Below, one piece after another: positions 16,680 to 25,952 of a stretch of DNA of 64,000 nt (the stretch's first letter is position 1; each line of letters begins with the position of its first letter). The translations under genes and the position numbers were made by a program. Under the pieces are notes generated by a model. That model saw only the letters and a list, made by a program, of their open reading frames with translations. It was not told the origin of the DNA and searched no databases. The DNA is from Flavobacteriaceae bacterium UBA6231 (GTDB lineage: Bacteria > Bacteroidota > Bacteroidia > Flavobacteriales > Flavobacteriaceae). The DNA lies in contig DJWL01000012.1 of the NCBI GenBank assembly GCA_002441545.1, positions 1 to 64,000 on the forward strand, read 5' to 3'.

Positions 16680-19598
16680 TTATAAAAGTGCTTGTCTTAA
16701 TACACTTATTGGGTGTTTTGAATTTTTATGTGTTCCATCTTTAATTTGGTGTCTGCAACTAGTTCCTGCGGCTACTATTATAACGTCTTCATTTGCATTT
16801 CTTATTTTTGGAAACAGTGTATCTTCACCTACTTGCATACTTATTTGGTAATGCTCTTTTTCATATCCGAAAGACCCGGCCATTCCGCAACAACCTGAAT
16901 TGATTATGGTTACTTTATAATTTTTTGGAATGGATAACATTTTAAATGTCGGCTCCATATTGCTTAATGATTTTTGTTGACAATGACCATGTATTTTTAA
17001 TACTTGGTTTTCATTAGTAAAATTTTCAGAAACTATATTCTTTTTATCAAACTCTTGCTTTATGAATTCTTCAATGGTAAGCGTGTTTTTCGCTATGTCA
17101 TTGGCAGATTTTTTATCATCAGCTAATCTTAAATATTCATCTCTAAAAGTTAAAATTGCAGAAGGCTCGATACCTACTAAAGGCGTTTTGTTTGAAATTT
17201 TATCCTTGAAAAAGTTCACATTAAAATCAGTTATTTTTTTTGCTTCATCTAAAACACCTTTTGAGATAAAACTTCTGCCACTTTCTTTGTGATTAGTAAT
17301 GTTTACTTTATATCCTAAATCTGTTAGAAGTTCTATACAATCTATGCCAATATTAACATCGTAATAGTTTGTAAATTCATCCATAAACAGAAAAATATCT
17401 CCATTTTTTATTGGTTTACTAACTAATCTTGTTTCGTTTTGTTTATACCATTTATAAAAGGTTTTACTTGCTAGTTTAGGGATACTTCTTTCGATAGCAA
17501 CACCCAAAATATTTTTAGATATTTTAGTGCTTAAAATAGAATTAGTTACAAACGGAAGAATACTTCCTAGTTTATTTAGCCTAACATTATTTGCGAAAAT
17601 TTTTGTTCTAAAAGGAATGCCATTTGCTTTATAATATTGATGCAAAAATTCAGCTTTTAATGATGCTATGTCTACATTACTAGGACATTCACTGGCACAA
17701 GCTTTACAACTTAAACACAATTCGAAAACATCATACAGTTCTTTGTGATCAAATTTATTTTTCTTTTCAGAATTTATTAAAAACTCTCTTAATGTATTGG
17801 CTCTTGCTCGCGTTGTGTCTTTTTCGTTTCTTGTTGCTCTATAGCTTGGGCACATTGTTCCTCCAGCCTCTGGAAGTTTTCTACAATCACCAGAACCGTT
17901 ACATTTTTCGGTTGCTCTTAGAATTCCTAAACTATCTGAAAAATCCTGAATGGTTTCAATTTCCGGTTCTTCTCTGTCAATTTCATATCTCAGGCTTTCA
18001 TCCATTGGGAAGGCATCTACAATTTTGCCTTTATTAAAAATATTATCAGGATCGAACGTGTGTTTTATTCGCTTTATAAGTGCATAATTTTTTTCTCCAA
18101 TCATTTTTGGAATAAATTCTGCTCTCACAATTCCGTCGCCATGTTCACCGCTAAAAGAACCACCATATTTTTTAACTAATTCTGCTGTCTTTGTGGTTAT
18201 TTCTCTAAACAACACAACGTCTGCCTGTTTTTTTAAATTTAGAATTGGTCTTAGATGTAATTCCCCAGCTCCAGCATGTGCATAATACACAGCTTCTTGA
18301 CCAAAATCTTCCATCATTTTTGAAAACTCTGAAATGTAATTAGGCAAGTCTTTCAATTCTACAGCTGTATCTTCAATACAAGCAACCGCTTTATTATCGC
18401 CAACAATATTCCCTAATAATCCTAAACCTGCTTTACGAAGCTCTACGGCTTGATCTATTTCACTCCCTGTTAATTTAGGATACGCGTATCCTAGATCGTT
18501 TTTCTGTAAATCGGCAATCAATGCATCTGCTAAACTATTAGATTCATTATCATCCTCTGTACAGATTTCAAGCATTAAAATAGACTTTGGATCGCCTTCA
18601 ACAAAAAACCTGTTTTTTAATTGCTCCCTATTATTTTTAGTGCAATCTAAAATGGTTTTATCCATTAATTCACAGGTAAATAAATTATGGCGCATGGCAA
18701 CAACAACAGCTTCCATACTTTCTTGGATGCTGCTAAAATGTGCAGCAACCATAATGTTTTTTGGAGGTGGTAGTGTATCTAATTGTAAGGTTATTTCGGT
18801 TGTTAAAGCCAAAGTGCCTTCGCTTCCGGTTAAAAGTGTTGCTAGGTTGATGGTTTTGTTTGAACCACCAAATTCCTCATAATTTAATAATTCATCTATG
18901 GGATACCCATTATTTCTTCGGTGAATGCTTTTCTTAGGGAATTCTTTTATTATTTCTTGTTGAATTTCTTTATTAGATAATTCATTATAAATAGAATCAT
19001 AAATTTTTCCTTCTAATGAATTTTCTTGTCTTTTTTTATTGAATTCTGAAGTTGAAATTTTATTAAACACAGCTTCAGAACCATCACTTAAAATTGTTTT
19101 TAACTGCAACACTTTGTCACGTGTAACTCCAAATTTAATAGATGTAGTTCCTGAAGAATTGTTACCAACCATGCCGCCAATCATGCATCTGTTACTTGTA
19201 GAAGTGTTTGGAGCAAAAAACAAACCGTAAGGTTTTAAGTAATTGTTAAGTTCGTCTCTAATAATTCCCGGTTGAACCGTAATAGTTTTTTTTTGTTCGT
19301 TAAAATCTAAAATTTTAGTGAAGTGTTTAGAAACATCTACCACCAAACCATCACCAACACATTGACCAGCTAAAGAGGTTCCAGCAGTTCTTGGAATGAG
19401 CGATATTTTATGTTCTTGGGCAAAACGGATGAGTGTTTTTAAATCTTCATTGTTTTTAGGATATGCAACTCCTAAAGGTATTTTTCTATATACCGATGCG
19501 TCTGTTGCATAAATGCTTTTATGAAGTAAATCATAAAAGACTTCTCCTTCTATCTTTGTTGATAAGCTTTTTAAAGCTTGCGTTATTTCAACTTTCAT
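16680..19598 (-). CDS. FAD and Fe-S D-lactate dehydrogenase-like protein (GlcD-GlpC fusion)
   Basis: From the ATG at 19598 (MKVEITQAL) the protein has 972 residues. An FAD-binding domain of the PCMH type lies at about 35-270 (PRTAGTSLAGQ, GGMVGNNSSG). The FAD-oxidase C domain carries SGEHGDGIVR at about 483-492. A ferredoxin-like module follows with C566, C572, C583 and C628-x2-C631-x2-C634-x3-C638-P. The C-terminal CCG domains end with GCCGMAGSFGYE. Relatives oxidise D-lactate, glycolate or D-2-hydroxyglutarate at the inner face of the membrane. Since MurQ in this array releases D-lactate, D-lactate is the favoured substrate (inference). It lies 43 bp after the GH18 gene and 28 bp before nagB. 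Confidence 0.88.
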   Translation of the reverse strand: MKVEITQALKSLSTKIEGEVFYDLLHKSIYATDASVYRKIPLGVAYPKNNEDLKTLIRFAQEHKISLIPRTAGTSLAGQCVGDGLVVDVSKHFTKILDFNEQKKTITVQPGIIRDELNNYLKPYGLFFAPNTSTSNRCMIGGMVGNNSSGTTSIKFGVTRDKVLQLKTILSDGSEAVFNKISTSEFNKKRQENSLEGKIYDSIYNELSNKEIQQEIIKEFPKKSIHRRNNGYPIDELLNYEEFGGSNKTINLATLLTGSEGTLALTTEITLQLDTLPPPKNIMVAAHFSSIQESMEAVVVAMRHNLFTCELMDKTILDCTKNNREQLKNRFFVEGDPKSILMLEICTEDDNESNSLADALIADLQKNDLGYAYPKLTGSEIDQAVELRKAGLGLLGNIVGDNKAVACIEDTAVELKDLPNYISEFSKMMEDFGQEAVYYAHAGAGELHLRPILNLKKQADVVLFREITTKTAELVKKYGGSFSGEHGDGIVRAEFIPKMIGEKNYALIKRIKHTFDPDNIFNKGKIVDAFPMDESLRYEIDREEPEIETIQDFSDSLGILRATEKCNGSGDCRKLPEAGGTMCPSYRATRNEKDTTRARANTLREFLINSEKKNKFDHKELYDVFELCLSCKACASECPSNVDIASLKAEFLHQYYKANGIPFRTKIFANNVRLNKLGSILPFVTNSILSTKISKNILGVAIERSIPKLASKTFYKWYKQNETRLVSKPIKNGDIFLFMDEFTNYYDVNIGIDCIELLTDLGYKVNITNHKESGRSFISKGVLDEAKKITDFNVNFFKDKISNKTPLVGIEPSAILTFRDEYLRLADDKKSANDIAKNTLTIEEFIKQEFDKKNIVSENFTNENQVLKIHGHCQQKSLSNMEPTFKMLSIPKNYKVTIINSGCCGMAGSFGYEKEHYQISMQVGEDTLFPKIRNANEDVIIVAAGTSCRHQIKDGTHKNSKHPISVLRQALL

Positions 19599-19641
19599 AA
19601 TGGTGTAAATCAGTGTCAACTATTCTTGCTAAAACAAATTC

Positions 19642-21108
19642 TCAGTTCGATTTTAAAATTTTAAAAGTACCTTGATCTCCTTCTTCACTTTCAATATTCA
19701 AAAAATACATACCGTTACCTAAATGACTCATATCAAAATATTTATCTTCGGGATTAATTTTCATTATTGATTGCCCAAATAAAGTTAAAAGTTCTACTTG
19801 AGTCAATTTTAAATTATTATTCGATAACATAACAATGCCATTTGTTGGGTTTGGATAAACCTTAATATTGTCTTTTATGTTAATATTACTTAATGCTGCT
19901 GTTGCTCCAAATTTTGTATTTATTAAATCCCAAAGTTCAGGACGGTTTCCATCGTAATTTAAAGCCCACATTCCAACACCTCCTAAATTATCGGCAATAG
20001 CCAAATCGAATTTTTTTGATATACTTAACTCATTATCAGCCCAAACTTGATGCCAATTGGCTCCATCATACCAAGTGTACCATGGTGATTGAAAATCTGA
20101 ATTCCAGATAAAACCGCCATAAGTTTCAGCTTCTGTTATCGTATTTTTAAATCTGGTTGAACCAACATAAGCAGTTGTTACTGACTCTGAAGCATTTGTT
20201 GTAGTTTTCCAATGTTGTCCATAATAAGGTACAGCTAAAATTAACTTCTCTGGGTTATTTGCCGTTGGTATAGCATAGGTACCTGTTTCTATAGTTCTTG
20301 TAACGAATCGTTTTGTAGTTGTGTGATGAGTTAAAGGAGAAACTGGACCAGAAAACCCATCGTTTTCACCTACATAATCATAAGCCATAACAATTAAATA
20401 ATCTACACTATTTACTAAACCATCTATTAACCAACCGCCCCAATTAACGGCTGGACCACAAAAAGACACTTCTTTACCAGGTAATTCTGTATGTATATAT
20501 GTAGTTAAAGCCGCCATGAATGTGTTTAATTCAGCACCTCTATGTGCGCTTGTAAGCGCTTCAAAATCTATATTAACACCATCTAAATTATCTGCTTGAA
20601 TTCTGCTTTTTACGTTTGCAAAAAAAGTATCTCTTTTAGTTGTGTTAGTAAATAATTCCCAAGCAACAGCGTCTGCTCCATCTGTTCCTCCAAAATTAAC
20701 AACAGTCATTATTACTTTCGTTCCTGCTGCATGTGCAGCATTTATTTCTGTAACCCAAGGCCATCCTGATGGCGTATCTATGGAAGCGTCGAGTTGAACT
20801 AAAAAATCGAAACAGGCTAAATGCGAAAGTAAGTTATACTGTATATTACTATGTGCATTGCTGCTTTGTTCCCAATAAGGTAAAAATCCAAACACCATTT
20901 TATTTAAAGTGTTTGTTTGGTCCTGGTTTAAAGAGATAATTTCATCCTTATTAGCAATATATCCTTTTTTAACATTTTCTAGTTTACCGAACTCTTCTTT
21001 TTGTAATTCGTGTGCTCCTTTTCTAATTACTTCCTGAGGCAAAATAACTTGAGACGCAAAAAAAATGAACACAAAGAAGACTTTAAAATGTGATATTTTT
21101 TTATTCAT
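19642..21108 (-). CDS. Secreted GH18 (chitinase-like) protein with T9SS sorting domain
   Basis: The 488-residue protein has a signal peptide (about 1-25), a GH18 barrel (about 70-400) and a C-terminal T9SS type A sorting domain from about 415 (VYPNPTNGIV). The active-site strand reads D176-G-V-N-I-D-F-E183; the acid Glu and the neighbouring Asp are present, and one outer Asp of the DxxDxDxE form is Asn. The 'VMAYDYVG' and 'GVGMWALNYDG' strands complete the barrel. GH18 enzymes cut GlcNAc-beta-1,4 bonds, in chitin or, for some, in peptidoglycan (endo-N-acetylglucosaminidase). Next to NagZ and NamZ genes, the second is as likely as the first. It follows nagZ by 11 bp. Confidence 0.9.
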   Translation of the reverse strand: MNKKISHFKVFFVFIFFASQVILPQEVIRKGAHELQKEEFGKLENVKKGYIANKDEIISLNQDQTNTLNKMVFGFLPYWEQSSNAHSNIQYNLLSHLACFDFLVQLDASIDTPSGWPWVTEINAAHAAGTKVIMTVVNFGGTDGADAVAWELFTNTTKRDTFFANVKSRIQADNLDGVNIDFEALTSAHRGAELNTFMAALTTYIHTELPGKEVSFCGPAVNWGGWLIDGLVNSVDYLIVMAYDYVGENDGFSGPVSPLTHHTTTKRFVTRTIETGTYAIPTANNPEKLILAVPYYGQHWKTTTNASESVTTAYVGSTRFKNTITEAETYGGFIWNSDFQSPWYTWYDGANWHQVWADNELSISKKFDLAIADNLGGVGMWALNYDGNRPELWDLINTKFGATAALSNINIKDNIKVYPNPTNGIVMLSNNNLKLTQVELLTLFGQSIMKINPEDKYFDMSHLGNGMYFLNIESEEGDQGTFKILKSN

Positions 21109-21119
21109 TGTTAATTAAG

Positions 21120-22808
21120 TTATCTTGTTTTAATTCCATATCCAACAGGATATTTACTGTTTATAGAAGCAGGTAATTTGCCTATTGCTTCTTTTTTGCC
21201 CAACACAATTTGTGCTGATATTTTTTGAGCTTCTTCTGAATTTTCATAAGAAACTATAATACTTTCAATTTTTTTGAACGATACCTTTTCTAAACAATAC
21301 TGACTAGCAAACACACCTAAAATGACTTTATTTTTTTTAGAAATAATTTCAATCATCGCTCTGTCTTCATCAGAAATATCTTTAGTAAGCCTATAGTTTA
21401 AGCGATGATAGCCTATGATTACTTTATCGTAATCGTTAAGTTTTTGTAATAATTCTTTATGAGGAAGGCCAGAAAGATTATCAATATTAATTTCAGATTT
21501 TAATGTGTTAAAAAACGTATCAGAAAGCCCATCACCTAATTTTACATATGCTATTTTTTCTTTTCTTAGCTTTTTTATGGATAAAGCATTGCGGTGATTT
21601 TTTACAACTGTAATAGCATTACTAAACACTTCCTGTTTTAAAAGATGACTTGTTTCGTCATTCAAATTGGCTATAAGTTGTTTTGTGTCTATTGGTTTAA
21701 AATGATTTAAGTCAACATCAAATTTTGCAGCAAGTATCTTTTTTACCGAATGCGATAATCGTTCTTCTGATATTTCCTTATTATTATACGCTTCTATGAT
21801 TTTTGAAATGGCTTTTGGAGCATCTTCAGTAAACAGCAATACATCATTTCCAGCTAAAAATGCCGCCAAATCTATATCTCCAGGTTCTTTATAATTTGCT
21901 GCACCTTTCATGTTTAAAGCATCTGTAAAAATCAACCCTTTAAATTGAAGTTGCTCTTTTAAAATATTTGAAACAATATTATATGATAATGAAGAAGGTA
22001 AGCCTTCAGTAGATTCTAAACTTGGAACATTTAAATGAGCAACCATAACTCCAGCAATTCCTTTTTTAAACAGCTCTTTATATGGATATAATTCTACATT
22101 ATCAATTCTTTCCTTTGAAAATGAAACTGTTGGTAATGTTTTATGAGAATCTTTATCGGTATCTCCATGACCAGGAAAATGCTTTGCACAGGCCATAATA
22201 CCTTCACCTTGCAACCCTTCTGTAAAGGCAATGGCCTTATTGGTTACATTAAATTTATCTTCACCAAATGAGCGGACTCCAATGATTGGATTTTTAGAGT
22301 TTGTATTGATATCAACTACTGGTGCGAAATTTAAATGAATCCCTAATTGTTTACAATGTTTTCCTATTTGGGTACCAATTCGTTTTATTAAATCATCATT
22401 TTTAACAGCTCCAAGTGTCATATTATACGGAAATCTTGCTGTACTATCTAACCTCATATTTAAACCCCATTCACCATCTATTCCAATTAATAAAGGCACT
22501 TTTGCTATGGATTGATATGTGTTTGTGAGTTTAGCTTGACGCACAGGGCCACCTTGAAAGAATATCAAACCACCTATATCATAATCTTTGATAAGTTTTT
22601 GAATAGAGTCAACATGATTTTTATCTCTATTTGAATAAGCTGCCACCATAAATAACTGACCAACTTTTTCCTTAATGGTCATGTTATTATAAATACTGTC
22701 AACCCATTTAGATTTTTTGTCTTTATTATTAAACCGTATATTCTGATTATGAGGATAGAACCCCAAAAAAAGGATTGATAAAAAAAGTATGCCTAAAATT
22801 TTCTTCAT
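21120..22808 (-). CDS. nagZ: Beta-N-acetylhexosaminidase, GH3 NagZ type
   Basis: The 562-residue protein has an N-terminal hydrophobic signal or anchor (about 1-20). Its GH3 barrel holds KHFPGHG (209-215), the flexible-loop acid/base D220-S-H222 that marks NagZ enzymes, and the nucleophile D296 in FTDALNM. A C-terminal GH3 alpha/beta sandwich follows. NagZ removes the non-reducing GlcNAc from GlcNAc-MurNAc or GlcNAc-anhydroMurNAc. Unlike many Bacteroidota homologues it carries no C-terminal beta-lactamase domain. Its start overlaps the murQ stop by one base, and GH18 follows after 11 bp. Confidence 0.93.
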   Translation of the reverse strand: MKKILGILFLSILFLGFYPHNQNIRFNNKDKKSKWVDSIYNNMTIKEKVGQLFMVAAYSNRDKNHVDSIQKLIKDYDIGGLIFFQGGPVRQAKLTNTYQSIAKVPLLIGIDGEWGLNMRLDSTARFPYNMTLGAVKNDDLIKRIGTQIGKHCKQLGIHLNFAPVVDINTNSKNPIIGVRSFGEDKFNVTNKAIAFTEGLQGEGIMACAKHFPGHGDTDKDSHKTLPTVSFSKERIDNVELYPYKELFKKGIAGVMVAHLNVPSLESTEGLPSSLSYNIVSNILKEQLQFKGLIFTDALNMKGAANYKEPGDIDLAAFLAGNDVLLFTEDAPKAISKIIEAYNNKEISEERLSHSVKKILAAKFDVDLNHFKPIDTKQLIANLNDETSHLLKQEVFSNAITVVKNHRNALSIKKLRKEKIAYVKLGDGLSDTFFNTLKSEINIDNLSGLPHKELLQKLNDYDKVIIGYHRLNYRLTKDISDEDRAMIEIISKKNKVILGVFASQYCLEKVSFKKIESIIVSYENSEEAQKISAQIVLGKKEAIGKLPASINSKYPVGYGIKTR

Positions 22809-23641
22809 TATTTTATTAAATTATATGCGTCAATTGCATTTCTAACACTTTTATGTTCCAGTAATAATTTACTTGCTAATTCTTCATCAACATTAATTTC
22901 ATGCATAATCATTCTTACGCCTCTGTTTACAAGTTTTTTATTTGAAAGCTGCATGTCTATCATTTTGTTTCCTCTTACTCGGCCTAATTTTATCATAACT
23001 GTTGTAGAAATCATATTCAAAGCTAATTTTTGAGCTGTTCCTGCTTTCATTCTTGTGCTTCCTGTAACAAATTCTGGACCCACTATTAATTCTATAGGAT
23101 AATCAACTTCTAATGATAAAGGAGATGCTCCATTACAAGTAATGCATCCCGTAACAATATTATTTTTCTTAGCTTTTTTAACACCTCCAATAACATAAGG
23201 TGTTGTACCTGATGCCGCAATGCCTATAAGAACATCGTCTTCATTGATATTAAATTTTTGCAGATCTTTCCATGCCAATGTGGTATCGTCTTCAGCATTT
23301 TCTACCGCTTTTCTTAGTGCAGAATCACCACCAGCTATTAAGCCAATTACCCAATCATCTGCAACTCCATATGTTGGTGGACACTCTGAAGCATCTAGCA
23401 CTCCTAATCTTCCACTAGTTCCTGCCCCAATGTAGAATAATCTACCTCCATTGCTCATTTTTTCAAAAATTACATCTACCAATTTTTCAATTGAAGGTAT
23501 TGCTTTCTCAATAGCATAAGGAACCGTTTTATCTTCAGCATTCATGTTGGAGAGCAACTCTACTGTGCTCATTTTTTCCAAATCATTGTAGTCTGATGCT
23601 TGTTCAGTTGTTAGTTTGTTTTTCATCTTTTTAATATTCAT
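22808..23641 (-). CDS. murQ: N-acetylmuramic acid 6-phosphate etherase
   Basis: The 277-residue SIS-domain protein matches the MurQ signature: LFYIGAGTSGRLGVLDASECPPT at about 68-90 with E86, and AVENAEDD with E117, the two glutamates proposed for lactyl-ether cleavage. A second SIS-type stretch is 'GIAASGTTPYVIGG'. MurQ splits MurNAc-6-P into GlcNAc-6-P and D-lactate in the cytoplasm. The start codon overlaps the stop of the upstream glycosidase-like gene in an ATGA arrangement and the stop overlaps nagZ, so three genes are translationally coupled. It is the diagnostic gene showing that the locus handles MurNAc. Confidence 0.96.
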   Translation of the reverse strand: MNIKKMKNKLTTEQASDYNDLEKMSTVELLSNMNAEDKTVPYAIEKAIPSIEKLVDVIFEKMSNGGRLFYIGAGTSGRLGVLDASECPPTYGVADDWVIGLIAGGDSALRKAVENAEDDTTLAWKDLQKFNINEDDVLIGIAASGTTPYVIGGVKKAKKNNIVTGCITCNGASPLSLEVDYPIELIVGPEFVTGSTRMKAGTAQKLALNMISTTVMIKLGRVRGNKMIDMQLSNKKLVNRGVRMIMHEINVDEELASKLLLEHKSVRNAIDAYNLIK

Positions 23642-25932
23642 TTACCATTCTCTATTTCAATAATACAAATCTGTTTAGGTTGAAGCATAAAATCAATGTT
23701 GATTTTGCCGTTTGCATAAGTGGTCATAAATTTTACGCCATCAGCATCAATAATATTAATCTTTCCCGATGAAGGAAGTTCATAATCATTAGAATTAATG
23801 CTAAAATTTACTGGATATGGATTATCGCTAATACTTGCCAAAGCAATCCCTACTTGATTATCATCAGATTTCCATGCTCCAGTATAAATTAAAGAATTTC
23901 TTTTTTGAAACGTTCTAATAGATTGTCCTGTTTTGCCAGCATAGATTGATAATCTAGACATTTGCAATTCTTCATCAGGCAATTCCATTACAGGCGACCT
24001 TAAAAATTTTCCATGTAACAAATACTTCAATCCATTATATCTTACCCTAGCCAAATTAAATAAATAATCAATTTCTTCCTTCCTTTCTGAAGACAAAAAG
24101 CTTTGATAATTAGAAATTGTTGGTTGTAAACCCCAAACTAACGATCTGGCTTGTTCCATCATAAATTGCTTACTAAAGCTTTTATCTAACAACGCTAAAG
24201 GATCTTTAGGCGCATATTCTTCAGGCCAAAGTTCATCGTAAGGGGGCACGATTAAAGACGAATAATTACCATAGGTAATGGCATATTGATGGTAAACAGC
24301 CTGAAAGAATGGAATAGGTTCCCAGCCACTATCTCCAGCATACCGCTCCATACTAACCTGTAAGGTTAAAAATGCATCTAAATATGGTAACCACGCTTCG
24401 TTAACGCCTTCTCCTGCCAAAAACACTTCTTTATTTTTAGGAAATTTTGAACGAATCTGTTCTGTTAGTTCCCCAAAATTTTCTAGCCAATAATTTCCAC
24501 CACCAATTTTATGACCATGGGTTTTATCATAACATAAAAAGCTAAAACAAGCCTGGTCCATATAAACACCATTTGTTTGATAAGTATTAACAGCCGTATC
24601 ACACAGTGAAGCATATTTATCTTTCCAAAACTGTGTGCCCATGCACATGGTGGTTAAAGATTTGTTTGTGAAAATGTTATATGTATGTGTGTTTAAATCT
24701 CCATTAATATCTTTTACAGCATAAGAAGCGGCATGCTCATTTTCCCAACTTTCTGTATTGGTTCCCCATTGCATTTGGTTCATATAAACAATTGCTTTGA
24801 CATCGTCTTCTTGAGCCGATTTCATTGCCGATATAAATGATTCTTTTCCTTCTCTTGGCGGAAAATATTCTGGAAATCCATCGTCATATGAACACCCATG
24901 CCACCAATGCCAAAATACACTTACCGGTAACTTTAATTTTTTCTCAAGGTCTTTTGCGGGAACAAGTACATTACTGGATTTTCCTCTGTTCCATTCCCAC
25001 AAAGCGGTATTCTCTAATGCTTTTGGTGTTAACCCTTTTTTAAATCGGCTATCTGCAACCCATTGCTGTTTTGCAGCCCATTCTCTGTATTGTTCGGCTG
25101 CGTTTATCCAATCTCCTTTAAAAGAACCAATAATGGCTTTATAGGTTGGAACATAACTATTTGCTTCTGCATCAACCGAAGGATAGTTAATCATTTGGTA
25201 GGTTAAGTTATTTAAACTATCAAGCGTATAAGAGAAGTCTTTTTTATAAGCTAAAGAATCATTGCAAGCTGTGTACAATCCAAATTTCTTTGTATTATTA
25301 TATAAAGCGATACATTGCAAAGACATCCTTCCAGGATATTCCCACTTGTATTTTTTTTCATTGTCTTCTATTTTTGAAAGGTAGTTTCTTGGGTTTTGCA
25401 TTTTTACACCCATCCAATATGGTGCTGCTAAATTTTCATCGCCTAAGTCTTTTATCCCATTAATTTTAGGAAATACCACCTTACTTATTTGTTGTCCTTT
25501 GGTGCCTTCAACTAATATTTCCCATGATGATAAAGGTTTGTTTTTTTCAAGTGTGATAGTGGCAGAAACTTTAAAATCTTTCATATCAACATCAGAAAAA
25601 TTATCCCAAATTAAAACTAAAGTATGAAGATCCTTTTTTATAAAATGAAACTTCGAAACAGTTGTCATATCAACTGTTTTGATTCCAGATGGTTGAAGTA
25701 AATCAATTTCCCAAAGTGCTCCATCAGGACTGTTTGAATCAAGAAAATCAAAAGTATTTTCTAAATTTTTAAACTCAACAAAAGCTCCTGTGTCTTTGTT
25801 AAAACTTAATTCTATTTTCCCGTTTTCAATGGTTATATTTTTTTCTAAAACATCTTGCTTACAACCTAAAAAACAATAAAAAGCCATACAGCAAACCAGT
25901 AATGAGCGAACCCTGTTTTTTTTAGTTTTCAT
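23638..25932 (-). CDS. Putative glycoside hydrolase lipoprotein (DUF6259-like)
   Basis: The 764-residue protein has a lipoprotein signal (lipobox FLGC, C24). The N-terminal 280 residues form a beta-sandwich-like region with many beta strands. A TIM-barrel-like part follows (about 300-680) with 'WHWWHGCSYDDGFPEYFP', 'AIVYMNQMQWG', 'GVYMDQACF' with D459, and 'VFLAGEGVNE' with E508/E512. A C-terminal beta domain closes it. The arrangement of an Asp at one strand end and a Glu on the next resembles retaining glycosidases of the alpha-glycosidase clans. I recall DUF6259 as the closest label, but this is not certain. No substrate is known; coupling to murQ by an ATGA overlap makes a muro-sugar or a glycan decorating peptidoglycan plausible. 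Confidence 0.7.
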   Translation of the reverse strand: MKTKKNRVRSLLVCCMAFYCFLGCKQDVLEKNITIENGKIELSFNKDTGAFVEFKNLENTFDFLDSNSPDGALWEIDLLQPSGIKTVDMTTVSKFHFIKKDLHTLVLIWDNFSDVDMKDFKVSATITLEKNKPLSSWEILVEGTKGQQISKVVFPKINGIKDLGDENLAAPYWMGVKMQNPRNYLSKIEDNEKKYKWEYPGRMSLQCIALYNNTKKFGLYTACNDSLAYKKDFSYTLDSLNNLTYQMINYPSVDAEANSYVPTYKAIIGSFKGDWINAAEQYREWAAKQQWVADSRFKKGLTPKALENTALWEWNRGKSSNVLVPAKDLEKKLKLPVSVFWHWWHGCSYDDGFPEYFPPREGKESFISAMKSAQEDDVKAIVYMNQMQWGTNTESWENEHAASYAVKDINGDLNTHTYNIFTNKSLTTMCMGTQFWKDKYASLCDTAVNTYQTNGVYMDQACFSFLCYDKTHGHKIGGGNYWLENFGELTEQIRSKFPKNKEVFLAGEGVNEAWLPYLDAFLTLQVSMERYAGDSGWEPIPFFQAVYHQYAITYGNYSSLIVPPYDELWPEEYAPKDPLALLDKSFSKQFMMEQARSLVWGLQPTISNYQSFLSSERKEEIDYLFNLARVRYNGLKYLLHGKFLRSPVMELPDEELQMSRLSIYAGKTGQSIRTFQKRNSLIYTGAWKSDDNQVGIALASISDNPYPVNFSINSNDYELPSSGKINIIDADGVKFMTTYANGKINIDFMLQPKQICIIEIENGK

Positions 25933-25952
25933 CTTTTAAGTTTTTAAGATTG

